From CADCTB01 sp964479465 (lineage in GTDB: Bacteria; Actinomycetota; Acidimicrobiia; Acidimicrobiales; AC-14), in the NCBI GenBank assembly GCA_964479465.1, contig CAYZMG010000013.1:8453-72452 (forward strand): a stretch of 64,000 nucleotides of DNA, written 5' to 3'. A model generated the notes under the pieces. That model was not told the origin of the DNA and made no database searches. It saw only the letters and a program-made list of their open reading frames with translations. Positions 41,416-49,703 of this stretch are shown here, piece by piece; within the stretch, counting starts at the first letter, position 1, and the number at the start of each line of letters is the position of its first letter. Both the position numbers and the translations under genes were made by a program.

Positions 41416-42522
41416 CGCCGGAACTGTCCAGACGACCTGGTCGGCGCCGGTCTGAGGGTCGGAGCTTCCGTCGCATCCCGTGGAAACCGCCGTGGCGACG
41501 ATCACATAGGTCCCCGGTGATTGGTACTGGTGAACAGCGCCCATGTCGATATACATCCTGTCGGGCCCCGGCCAACCCACGGCAATGGGGCGACACGTCG
41601 AGTTGGCGGGCAGTGTCAACGGCGGGGAGCCGTCGCCCCAGTCGATGGAGACGCTCCTGATCCAGCCGTCGGCGTCGTTCACCATGCCTGCGACGGCCGC
41701 CCACCTCAGGTCCCCGGCGTGGCCGGTGAGCGTCCGTTCGATGTCGACCACCGGCAGCGACGGGCCCTGGGCCGTGGCCGTGCCCGGATGCACCTCGATG
41801 GTGGCCATGAAGATTGAAACGACCGGCGGGTCCTGGCAGTCAGTATTGGCCTGGACCCAGAACAGCCACAGCCCGTCGAGGTTGTACACGTGACTGGTGT
41901 GGAACCTCGCCGTGCCGGGCGACTTCGGGCCTGTCCCACACGTGAACGGGCCGGACCCCCCGTAGTAGCCGTCGCCGAACAGCAGATTCATCCGGCAGCA
42001 GGGGTGCTCGGCGCTAGAGAGCTCGACATCGAAGTCGACCGGCACGCCGGCCCGGGCCGGCTTGTCGATGGCAACCCTGTACGACACTCCGTTGGAGACT
42101 CCGGCCCACGACGTCTGCCCGGGCGTGTACGGCAGCTGCACGACCTCTGGTGGCAGCACCGCTCCGAAGTCGGACCGCTTGTTGCGAGGGACCAGAGGCA
42201 CCGTCGTGGTCGTGGTGGTCGAGGGGCGGACGACCGGCGGTCGGGTCGTCGCCGTCGTCGCCGTCGTCGACGGCCGGCGGGTCGTGGGGATCGGTGGCGG
42301 TGTGACCGGAGCGACCGTCGTCGGCGGCGCCGGCACGAAGGGCCACGTCGAGGTGGTGGTGTCGGCCACTTCCGAGAGCGCCTTCCCGGCCGCCCGGGCG
42401 CTCCCGCCGTCGACCGCAACCGGCCTGGGGTCGAATGCCATGGCTGACAACACCCCGCTGGCGAGGGTGAGTGCGGTCAGTGAACCAACCAGGATCACAG
42501 ACCGGAACCTGCGCTCGCCGCC
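41407..42522 (-). CDS. Signal-anchored PKD-domain-like secreted protein
   Basis: 371 residues from GTG 42522 (GAGGA seven bases upstream); the longer frame overlaps the divergent VOC gene. N-terminal membrane span FRSVILVGSLTALTLASGVL. A Thr/Pro-rich linker follows (runs of TTTT, residues about 60-120). The two beta-sandwich regions contain VDFDVELSSAEHPCCRMNLL and SIDWGDGSPPLTLPA, the latter the W-G-D-G motif of PKD domains. It has several Cys. Probably a cell-surface binding or structural protein. Its stop overlaps the NrfD gene end (convergent). Confidence 0.7.
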   Translation of the reverse strand, partial: GGERRFRSVILVGSLTALTLASGVLSAMAFDPRPVAVDGGSARAAGKALSEVADTTTSTWPFVPAPPTTVAPVTPPPIPTTRRPSTTATTATTRPPVVRPSTTTTTTVPLVPRNKRSDFGAVLPPEVVQLPYTPGQTSWAGVSNGVSYRVAIDKPARAGVPVDFDVELSSAEHPCCRMNLLFGDGYYGGSGPFTCGTGPKSPGTARFHTSHVYNLDGLWLFWVQANTDCQDPPVVSIFMATIEVHPGTATAQGPSLPVVDIERTLTGHAGDLRWAAVAGMVNDADGWIRSVSIDWGDGSPPLTLPANSTCRPIAVGWPGPDRMYIDMGAVHQYQSPGTYVIVATAVSTGCDGSSDPQTGADQVVWTVPASG

Positions 42523-42577
42523 CACTCGCACTTCCTCGGCATCCCCGACGACGAACTTGAGCGGTACCGTCGGAGTT

Positions 42578-43078
42578 ATGACCGTCGCATCCGATTCCGA
42601 AGCCGCGCGCCAGGCGATCGTGGCCGCCCACCTCAAGCCGGCGGAGGAGCGGCCGCCCTCCAGCGCCGGCGGTGTCCACCACCTGGCCCTGATCTGCAGC
42701 GACGTGGAGACGACCGTGCGCTTCTACCAGGAGGTGCTCGGCTTCCCCCTCGTCGACGTCATGGAGAATCGGGACTACCCCGGCTCGACCCACTTCTTCC
42801 ACGACATGGGCAACGGCAACCTGCTGGCCTTCTTCGACTTCCCCGGCCTCGGCCTCGGGCCGGCGGTCGAGACGCTGGGTGCCGTCCAGCACGTCGCCAT
42901 CTCGGTCGACCGGGCCAACTTCGAGGCCATCCGTGAGCGCCTCGACGGTGCCGGCCTCCCCTACCTCGGTCCCGACCGCGGCTTGACCAACTCGATCTAC
43001 GTGAAGGACCCCGACGGCGTGCAGATCGAGCTGCTGGCCGAGCCCCTCCGCATCATGGACGGGCGCCACCTCGGCTGA
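42578..43078 (+). CDS. VOC-superfamily (glyoxalase/dioxygenase-fold) protein
   Basis: 166 residues from ATG 42578. The two beta-alpha-beta-beta-beta modules are visible: GGVHHLALICSDVETTVRFY then GAVQHVAISVDRANFEAIRE. Metal ligand candidates are His34/35, His in QHVAIS and Glu in GVQIELLAEP. It could be a glyoxalase, extradiol-type dioxygenase or epimerase; the sequence does not decide. It faces the aromatic-degradation genes (convergent at 43090), so a ring-cleavage or related role is possible (inference). Confidence 0.8.
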   Translation: MTVASDSEAARQAIVAAHLKPAEERPPSSAGGVHHLALICSDVETTVRFYQEVLGFPLVDVMENRDYPGSTHFFHDMGNGNLLAFFDFPGLGLGPAVETLGAVQHVAISVDRANFEAIRERLDGAGLPYLGPDRGLTNSIYVKDPDGVQIELLAEPLRIMDGRHLG

Positions 43079-43089
43079 GGCAGGTCGAG

Positions 43090-44253
43090 TCAGCCTTCGA
43101 GCACGACGGCGATCCCCTGGCCCACTCCCACGCACATGGCGGCCAGGCCGTAGCCGCCGCCCCGCCGGCGCAGCTCGTGGGCCAGGGTGGCGACGATGCG
43201 GGCGCCCGAGCACCCGATCGGGTGGCCGAGGGCGATGGCACCGCCGTTTGGGTTGACCAGGCCCGGGTCCAGCTCGGGCCACTCGGCCAGGCAGGCCAGG
43301 GCCTGGGCCGCGAACGCCTCGTTCAGCTCGACGGCCACCAGGTCGGACCACCCGATGCCGGCGCCGGCCAGGGCCCTGCCGGCGGCCTCGACCGGGCCGA
43401 TGCCGTAGAGATGGGGCTCGACGGCGCTGGTGGCCCGGGCTGCGATCCGGGCCAGCGGCCGGCGCCCTGTCGCGGCCACGATGTCCTCCCGGGCCAGGAG
43501 CAGGGCGGCGGCGGCGTCAGCGAGGGGCGACGCATTGCCCGCCGTCACCGTCCCGCCGTCCTCACGAAAGACCGGGCGCAGGCGGGCCAGGGCCTCGATC
43601 GACGTGTCCGGCCGGACGCACTCGTCGGTGGGCAGCGCCGCCCCGGGCACGGCGACGACCTCCCCGGCGAAGCGGCCGGCCTCCCACGCCGCCACCGCCT
43701 TGCGGTGGCTGGCCAGGGCGAAGGCGTCCTGGTCGTCACGGGTGATCCCGTAGCGCTCGGCCAGCAGCTCCGCGCCCTCGCCGAGGGAAACCGTCCAGAG
43801 GGCGGGCATGGCCGGGTTCACCAGCCGCCAGCCGAGCGCGGTCGACACCAGGCCGGCGCCGTCGGGATCGAGGGTGACCCAGGGTGCCCGGCTCATGGAC
43901 TCGACCCCGCCGGCCAGTGCTATGGCGGCGTCGCCCGCGGCCAGGGCCCGGCTGGCCTGCGCCACCGCCTCCATCCCCGACCCGCAGAGCCGGTTCACCG
44001 TGGTGCCGGGGACGCGCACGGGCAGGCCGGCGAGGAGAACGGCCATGCGGGCGACGTTGCGGTTGTCCTCGCCGGCGCCGTTGGCGGCGCCGAAGACGAC
44101 GTCGTCAATCTGCTCAGGCGCAACCTCCGGCACCCGGTCGACGATCGCCCGGACGACCCCGGCAGCCAGGTCGTCGGGCCGCACGCCAGCCAGGGCGCCC
44201 CGGTGGCGGCCGATTGGCGTCCGCACCGCGTCCAGGACGTAGACCGCTCTCAC
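43090..44253 (-). CDS. pcaF: Acetyl-CoA acyltransferase, probable beta-ketoadipyl-CoA thiolase
   Basis: 387 residues from GTG 44253 (GTGA overlap with the maleylacetate reductase). Active-site Cys in NRLCGSGMEAV (about residue 90). His and Cys in GGAIALGHPIGCSGAR (about 345-360); NEAFAAQ also present. Location with 3-oxoadipate CoA-transferase and maleylacetate reductase indicates cleavage of 3-oxoadipyl-CoA to succinyl-CoA and acetyl-CoA. Sequence alone cannot exclude another thiolase specificity. Confidence 0.85.
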   Translation of the reverse strand: MRAVYVLDAVRTPIGRHRGALAGVRPDDLAAGVVRAIVDRVPEVAPEQIDDVVFGAANGAGEDNRNVARMAVLLAGLPVRVPGTTVNRLCGSGMEAVAQASRALAAGDAAIALAGGVESMSRAPWVTLDPDGAGLVSTALGWRLVNPAMPALWTVSLGEGAELLAERYGITRDDQDAFALASHRKAVAAWEAGRFAGEVVAVPGAALPTDECVRPDTSIEALARLRPVFREDGGTVTAGNASPLADAAAALLLAREDIVAATGRRPLARIAARATSAVEPHLYGIGPVEAAGRALAGAGIGWSDLVAVELNEAFAAQALACLAEWPELDPGLVNPNGGAIALGHPIGCSGARIVATLAHELRRRGGGYGLAAMCVGVGQGIAVVLEG

Positions 44254-45317
44254 ACCGGCCCGTCGCCCTCCCATGCCGCCCGGAGGAGCGAGCGCAGCCG
44301 AGCCTCCTCCACCGGGCGCGGGTTGGCCGGCGGCGCGGCGGCCACCTCGGCGGCCACCTGGTCGATCGCCCCCTCGGGCATCCCCAGTTCCGCCAGCGCC
44401 ATGGTCAGGCCCAGGCGTGCCGCCAGGTCGTACACGCCCGAGGACGCCCTCCCCGTGCCCACGGCCACGGCCATGCGGGCGGAGAGTGAGCCGAGGGCGG
44501 GCTCGTTGAACGCCACCACATGGGGCAGAAGGGCGGCGTGGGTCGGGGCGTGGGGCATGTCGAACCGGCCCCCGAGGACGTGGCACAACTTGTGGTGCAG
44601 GCCGGCGCCGGCGCCGGCCAGGGCCATGCCCGCCTGGCAAGCCCCCACGAGGGCCCGGCCGCGGGCCTTGGCGTCCCAAGGCTCGGCCACGGCGATGGGC
44701 AGCGAGGCGCACAACGCACGGGCGGCGTCGAGAGCGATCGGCTCGGTCAGCGGGCTGGCGCCGGCGGTCCACAGCGCCTCCAGGCAGTGGGCGACGGCGT
44801 TCATGCCGCTGGCCGCGGTGACCAGCGGCGGCAGGCTGTAGGTCAGCTCGGGGTCGTAGATCACGGTCTTGGGCAGCACCCGGAGGTCCCGCCCCGTCTC
44901 CTTGCGGCCGGCGGTGGTGATGCCCCAGATCGGCGTCATCTCCGAGCCGGCGTAGGTGGTGGGCACCGCCACCAGCGGCAGTCCCGACAGGGCGACGGCC
45001 TTGCCGAGGCCCGTCGCCGAGCCACCGCCGAGAGTGACGATCCCGTCGGCGCCCACCCGGATGGCATCGGCCGTCACCGTCTCGGCCAGCTCGGCGGGGA
45101 CGTGCTGGCGCACACCGTCGATCCGCCACGTGAGCCGGTGGTCGAGGGCCGCCACCATGGCGTCGGCTTCGGCCCGCGACGACTCCGAGGCGATGAGCAC
45201 GACCTGCCTGAGGCCGAGACCGTCGAGCTCGGCGGGCAGCCCGTGGCGGGCGCCGGCGCCGAACACCACCCGCACCGGCACGCCCTCGTGGACGAACGGC
45301 ACCGCCGGCCCCGTCAC
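44250..45317 (-). CDS. Maleylacetate reductase (iron-containing alcohol dehydrogenase superfamily)
   Basis: 355 residues from GTG 45317 (GTGA overlap with CoA-transferase B). It has VTLGGGSATGLGKAVALS (nucleotide loop), PTTYAGSEMTPIWGITTAG, the maleylacetate reductase signature, and GLHHKLCHVLGGRFDMPHAP with His residues in place of a metal site. It reduces maleylacetate to 3-oxoadipate using NAD(P)H, feeding the CoA-transferase and thiolase. No hydroxyquinol dioxygenase is in the window. Confidence 0.87.
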   Translation of the reverse strand: MTGPAVPFVHEGVPVRVVFGAGARHGLPAELDGLGLRQVVLIASESSRAEADAMVAALDHRLTWRIDGVRQHVPAELAETVTADAIRVGADGIVTLGGGSATGLGKAVALSGLPLVAVPTTYAGSEMTPIWGITTAGRKETGRDLRVLPKTVIYDPELTYSLPPLVTAASGMNAVAHCLEALWTAGASPLTEPIALDAARALCASLPIAVAEPWDAKARGRALVGACQAGMALAGAGAGLHHKLCHVLGGRFDMPHAPTHAALLPHVVAFNEPALGSLSARMAVAVGTGRASSGVYDLAARLGLTMALAELGMPEGAIDQVAAEVAAAPPANPRPVEEARLRSLLRAAWEGDGPV

Positions 45318-46015
45318 GGAACCATGCTTCTCAGGGCCTCGAGCTCCGCTGCGCTCGGCGCCGGCGTGACCGCCACCTCGCCGGCGACCCGGAGGTCCCA
45401 CCCGGTGGCGGCCCGCACGTCGTCGACCGAGACCCCGGGGTGCACCGCAGTGAGCACCAGCTCCCTGTCGTCGCCGGCTTCGAGCACACCCAGGTCGGTG
45501 ATGACGGCGGTCCCGCCGCTCCCGGGCACCGACGTGCGGAAGTCCAGGCGCTCGACGAACGCCCGCCGGGAATGCCGGAGGACGACGATCACCCGCCGGG
45601 CCGACGAGGCGATCTCGGGGGCGCCGCCGGCGCCGGGCAGGCGGACCTTGGGTGCGTCGTAGGGTCCGATCACCGTGGTGTTGAGGCAGGCATGGCGGTC
45701 GATCTGGGCCGCGCCGAGGAACCCGACGTCGATGCGGCCGGCCTGGAGCCAGTAGTTGAAGATCTCGGGAACGGACACGACCGTATCGGCCGAATCGGCC
45801 AGCTCGCCGTCGCCGATGGAAAGCGGCGGCAGCCGGGGCTTCGAGCCGATGGTGCCCGACTCGTAGATCAGCACGCAGTTCGGGGCGTGGAGGCGCCGGG
45901 CCAGGTTGGCAGCCAGGCTGGGCAGGCCGATGCCGACGAGGCAGACGTCGCCGTCGGCCAGCCGGCGGGCGGCGGCCACCGTCATGAGCTCATCCGCGGT
46001 GCACGGGTCAGACAA
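45314..46015 (-). CDS. pcaJ: 3-oxoadipate CoA-transferase subunit B
   Basis: 233 residues from TTG 46015, preceded by GGAG seven bases upstream; ATG 45985 is an alternative without such a site. It shows GIGLPSLAANLARRLHAPN and VLIYESGTIGSKP, with the catalytic Glu in YESG, then a beta-rich C-terminus (HPGVSVDDVRAATGWDLR). The start overlaps subunit A by eight bases. It transfers CoA from succinyl-CoA to 3-oxoadipate together with subunit A. Confidence 0.87.
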   Translation of the reverse strand: MSDPCTADELMTVAAARRLADGDVCLVGIGLPSLAANLARRLHAPNCVLIYESGTIGSKPRLPPLSIGDGELADSADTVVSVPEIFNYWLQAGRIDVGFLGAAQIDRHACLNTTVIGPYDAPKVRLPGAGGAPEIASSARRVIVVLRHSRRAFVERLDFRTSVPGSGGTAVITDLGVLEAGDDRELVLTAVHPGVSVDDVRAATGWDLRVAGEVAVTPAPSAAELEALRSMVP

Positions 46016-46811
46016 GCACGTGCTCCTGCATCCACGGCTCGAACCGGTCCCTGTCCCGGCTGATGGCGTCCCACTCCCGGTAGAAGTCGTTGTCCCGCCG
46101 GCTGTAGCCGGTGGCGTAGGACGGGTGAGCCCCACCCGGGACGACCGCCACGGCCGTGACCGCCCACCCCGGCAGCACCACCGCCCCCGGTCGCGGCTCC
46201 AAGGTGTCGACCATCTCCTCGACCGTCACCAGCGAGCGGCGGGCGGCCAGCACCGCCTCCTTCTGCACCCCGGTGATGCCCCAGAGCATGACGTTGCCGG
46301 CGCGGTCGGCCTGCTGGGCGTGGATGACGGTCACGTCGGGGTTGAGCGCCGGCACCGCGGTCAGAACCTCACCAGTGAACGGGCAGGTGACCGTGGCCAC
46401 CGTCGACGTCACCCGCCCGAGGTCGGTGCCGGTGTAGCCCCGCAGCACGGCCATGGGCAGCCCGGAGGCGCCGGCGACGTACCGATTGGCCATGCCGGCG
46501 TGACTGTGCTCCTCCAGGGCGAGCGGCGCCGGCCAACCGTGCTCCACCGCGTCACGCAGCCGGTGGAGCGACCCGACGCCCGGGTTGCCACCCCAGGAGA
46601 AGATGAGGCGCTCGGCGCAGCCCATGCCGATGAGCTGGTCATAGATCACGTCGGGCGTCATTCGAGCCAGGGTCAGGCGCCGGCGCTGCTGGCGGATGAT
46701 CTCGTGGCCGGCGGCGAAGGGGATGAGGTGGGTGAAGCCCTCGAGAGCCACCAGGGCGCCGTCGTCGACCAGCTCCCCGATCGCCTCCGCGAGCGTCGTG
46801 ATCTCGGCCAT
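46008..46811 (-). CDS. pcaI: 3-oxoadipate CoA-transferase subunit A
   Basis: 267 residues. It has VALEGFTHLIPFAAGHEIIR, FSWGGNPGVGSLHRLRDAVE, NPDVTVIHAQQADRAGNVML and a closing YATGYSRRDNDFYREWD, typical of the CatI/PcaI-type alpha subunit. First gene of the operon A-B-maleylacetate reductase-thiolase; divergent from the hydrolase gene with only 43 bases between, so the promoters overlap. Confidence 0.87.
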   Translation of the reverse strand: MAEITTLAEAIGELVDDGALVALEGFTHLIPFAAGHEIIRQQRRRLTLARMTPDVIYDQLIGMGCAERLIFSWGGNPGVGSLHRLRDAVEHGWPAPLALEEHSHAGMANRYVAGASGLPMAVLRGYTGTDLGRVTSTVATVTCPFTGEVLTAVPALNPDVTVIHAQQADRAGNVMLWGITGVQKEAVLAARRSLVTVEEMVDTLEPRPGAVVLPGWAVTAVAVVPGGAHPSYATGYSRRDNDFYREWDAISRDRDRFEPWMQEHVLV

Positions 46812-46854
46812 CCGGGGCCAGTCTTTCGCATGACGCTAGGAGTACATTCGCGAT

Positions 46855-47913
46855 ATGGGGGACATGGGCAGGCGCGGCCTGGCGGCGGGCGTTCTGGTGA
46901 TGAGTCTGCTGGCTGCGGCGTGCTCCGGCGGGAGTGGCGACGACGACACCCAAGACCTGGGCCTGGACCAGGGCGAGTCGGTCCTGCAGTTCGAGGCGGC
47001 GGACAAGCTCCGCATGGGCGGCACCCTGGCCATGCCGGAGCGCTCGGGCGGCGGGGCCGTCGGCGCCGTCCTCATCGTGCCGTCGATGGCCCGCAACGAC
47101 CGCAACGGCTACATCGAAATCATCCCCGCCGACCCGATCTATGAGGATCTGAGCAAGGCCATCACCGGCGCCGGCCTGGCCGCGTTCCGCTACGACCGCC
47201 GCAGCATGGGTCTCAGCAGGCTGGAGTCCGGCAAGCAGCTGACATTCGAGGACTTCGTCACCGACGCCCACGAGGCCCTCCTGTTCCTGTCCCAGCGCAG
47301 CGGGATCGACGCTTCGAACCTGGCCATCGTGGGCCACGACCTCGGCGGGATTGCCGCCATGCGTGTGGCGGCCACCGACGACAAGGTCAAGAGCGTCGTC
47401 CTGCTCTCGACGCCGGGGCGGCCGCTGGCGGACGTCATGGCGGACGGCTTCGAGAAGACCTTCGGGCCCGAGTCGGCCGGCGCCTTCCGCGGCGTGATCG
47501 GGACCCTGCTGTCCACCGGTTCCCTGCCGGACCGCTCCACCATCCGGCCCGAGCACCAGACCGCGCTCCCCCCCGGCAACGACGCCTTGCTCAGGGATCA
47601 GTACTCCCTCGACCCGGCTGCCGAGGCAGCCAAGGTCAAGGCGCCCACCTTGATCGTGACCGGCCGGCAGTCGTCGCTCGTGACCCCGGCCGAGGGCGAG
47701 CGTCTCAAGGCGGCCCTCCCATCGGCGCAGGCCTTTACCGCGGAGTCCACCGCCTCGCTCCAGAAGATCACCGCCGCCCTCCCCCAGTCCTTCGACCCCA
47801 ACGACCACCGGGCCCACGGCGGCGGCCGCCCGCCGGACACCGCGGATCGCGACCAGCCCGCCATGACCCAGATCACGACCTTCCTGACGTCCAAGCTGGC
47901 TACGCGCCGGTAG
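46855..47913 (+). CDS. Alpha/beta-hydrolase lipoprotein
   Basis: 352 residues. Lipoprotein signal with lipobox LAAACSGG. The alpha/beta-hydrolase core has VLIVPSMARNDRNGY, FRYDRRSMGLSR and the nucleophile elbow VGHDLGGIAAMRVA, where Asp replaces the usual Ser. Then LIVTGRQSSLVTP and DHRAHGGG toward the end. Asp nucleophiles occur in haloalkane dehalogenases and epoxide hydrolases; whether this protein has that activity or is inactive is open. Shares a divergent promoter region with the CoA-transferase operon. Confidence 0.75.
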   Translation: MGDMGRRGLAAGVLVMSLLAAACSGGSGDDDTQDLGLDQGESVLQFEAADKLRMGGTLAMPERSGGGAVGAVLIVPSMARNDRNGYIEIIPADPIYEDLSKAITGAGLAAFRYDRRSMGLSRLESGKQLTFEDFVTDAHEALLFLSQRSGIDASNLAIVGHDLGGIAAMRVAATDDKVKSVVLLSTPGRPLADVMADGFEKTFGPESAGAFRGVIGTLLSTGSLPDRSTIRPEHQTALPPGNDALLRDQYSLDPAAEAAKVKAPTLIVTGRQSSLVTPAEGERLKAALPSAQAFTAESTASLQKITAALPQSFDPNDHRAHGGGRPPDTADRDQPAMTQITTFLTSKLATRR

Positions 47914-47957
47914 GGCCGGCGGCGGCCCCGCTTCCGAAGCCGAATAGCGTTACCCCC

Positions 47958-49262
47958 CTGAGACACTTCGACGTCCTCATCGTGGGGGGTGGGTTCGGCG
48001 GGGCCACCGTCGCCCATCACCTCCAGAACCTCCTCGCCGTCCGCGGGCGGCCGGGAGGCCCGCGCGTGCTGCTCGTCGCGCCGGAGAACTTCCTGCTCTT
48101 CGCCCCGCTGCTACCGGAGGCGGCCTCGGGCACGATCGAGCCCCGCCACGCCGTCATCCCGCTGCGGGAGATGCTCCGGCGCACCCAGCTGCTCGTCGGC
48201 CAGGTCACCGGCATCGACCTCGATGCCCGCACCGCCGTGGCCGAGGACCTGACCGGCGCCCGCCACGAGGTTTCCTGGGACCAGCTCGTCCTGGCCCCGG
48301 GGTCGGTGCCCACCGTGATCGCCGTCCCCGGCCTCGTCGAGCACGCCGTCGGGTTCAAGACCCTGCCCGACGCCATCTGGCTCCGGAACCGGGTGCTGCG
48401 CCAGCTGGAAACGGCGGACGCCACCCTCGACCCCGGGCGGCGCCGGGAGCTGCTGACGTTCACCTTCGTGGGCGGCGGCTATGCCGGCGTCGAGGCCCTG
48501 GCCGAGATGGAGTCCCTGGTCAGCGACGCCCTGCCGACCTATCCGAACCTCAGCCGCAAGGACCTCCGGTGGGTCCTGATCGAGGCCCGCAACTCCCTCC
48601 TGCCCGGGCTCGACCCCAAGCTTGCCCGCTACAGCGAGCGCCACCTCCGCCGCCGGGGCGTCGAGATCATGCTGGAAACCTGGCTGGAGAGCTGCGTCGA
48701 CAAGTTGATCGAGGTCTCCAAGCCCGGTGTGGCTCCCTATGTCTCCGACACCATCGTCTGGGCCACCGGACAGCGGCCATCTCCCCTCGTCTCCGGCCTC
48801 GGCCTCGCAACCGACGAGGTCGGGCGCCTCATCGTCGACGACCACATCCGCGCCGTCGGGCGCTCGGACGTGTTCGCCCTGGGCGACGCCGCCGCGGTGC
48901 CGGACCCCGACGGGGGGATCTGTCCCGGCACGGCCCAGCACGCGGTGCGCCAGGCCAAGGTGTGCGCCCACAACGTGGCCGCCAACCTCGGGGTCGGCGG
49001 GCCAGTGCGCTTCACCTACCGGAACCGGGGACTGGCGGTCACCCTCGGCCGCAACCAGGGCACGGCCCAGGTGTACCGCTTCACCTTCACCGGCCTGCCG
49101 GCGTGGCTGATGGGGCGGTCCTACCACCTGCTGATGATGCCGGGGCTGGCCCGCAAGGTACGGGTGGTCGCCGACTGGACCACGGCCATGCTGTTCCCGC
49201 GTGACCTGTCCCAGCTCGGCGCCCTCGGTCGTCGCACCCCGCTGGACGACGGTTCCGGTTAA
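47958..49262 (+). CDS. Type II NADH dehydrogenase-like FAD/NAD(P) oxidoreductase with CTG start
   Basis: The first canonical start (GTG 47982) would cut the FAD-binding strand. Upstream the frame reads LRHFDVLIVGGGFGG, the complete Rossmann beta-strand and GxGxxG loop. CTG 47958 is the only plausible start (inference); no clear ribosome binding site. The remaining motifs are FTFVGGGYAGVEALAEM (NADH site), FALGDAAAVPDP and AQHAVRQAKVCAHNV, then the amphipathic C-terminus of NDH-2 (LMGRSYHLLMMPG). It transfers electrons from NADH to quinone. 434 residues. Confidence 0.87.
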   Translation: MRHFDVLIVGGGFGGATVAHHLQNLLAVRGRPGGPRVLLVAPENFLLFAPLLPEAASGTIEPRHAVIPLREMLRRTQLLVGQVTGIDLDARTAVAEDLTGARHEVSWDQLVLAPGSVPTVIAVPGLVEHAVGFKTLPDAIWLRNRVLRQLETADATLDPGRRRELLTFTFVGGGYAGVEALAEMESLVSDALPTYPNLSRKDLRWVLIEARNSLLPGLDPKLARYSERHLRRRGVEIMLETWLESCVDKLIEVSKPGVAPYVSDTIVWATGQRPSPLVSGLGLATDEVGRLIVDDHIRAVGRSDVFALGDAAAVPDPDGGICPGTAQHAVRQAKVCAHNVAANLGVGGPVRFTYRNRGLAVTLGRNQGTAQVYRFTFTGLPAWLMGRSYHLLMMPGLARKVRVVADWTTAMLFPRDLSQLGALGRRTPLDDGSG

Positions 49263-49449
49263 TCGGACGTTAAAGCACGGCCGCGATACTCCGACCAGCG
49301 CGACAACCGGTCACCCCGGTGTGGGGCGATGGAGGGGCAGCAAGGTTTGTGCGGGGCCCGGGCGACGGCGGGTCCCGACGCAAACCCTCTCGGAATTCGT
49401 GGCGGGCGATCGGAGACCCGAGCGGAGGGATCTCATCGCCGGCGCCTGA

Positions 49450-49626
49450 TCAGGCGCGGCGGGCGGTGTCGCGGATGTAGTTGTAGATCGTGTCGGTCAT
49501 GCCCTGGACGTTGTGCTTCCTCCGGGCGTGCTCCCCCACCTTGGCCTTGAGCTCGTCTTCGCTGCCGGCGCGCACCACGTACCCGCAACCCTCGGCTCCT
49601 GCCTTTGCGCAGCTGTGCTCGTACAT
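49450..49626 (-). CDS. DUF1059-family small protein
   Basis: 58 residues from ATG 49626 (MYEHSCAKAGAEGCGYVVRA), then EDELKAKVGEHARRKHNVQG; the DUF1059 pattern of a Cys pair, an acidic helix and the HARxxH element. The frame upstream to 49644 adds non-typical residues. Function unknown. The 187 bases between it and the NDH-2 stop hold no gene I can support. Confidence 0.85.
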   Translation of the reverse strand: MYEHSCAKAGAEGCGYVVRAGSEDELKAKVGEHARRKHNVQGMTDTIYNYIRDTARRA

Positions 49627-49703
49627 TGCCGTCCTCCCTCGCACCGGTCCGTCCGGTCGACGACCACTGTTCGGCGCCGGCCCCGTGCCCGGATGACGAC
49701 CGT

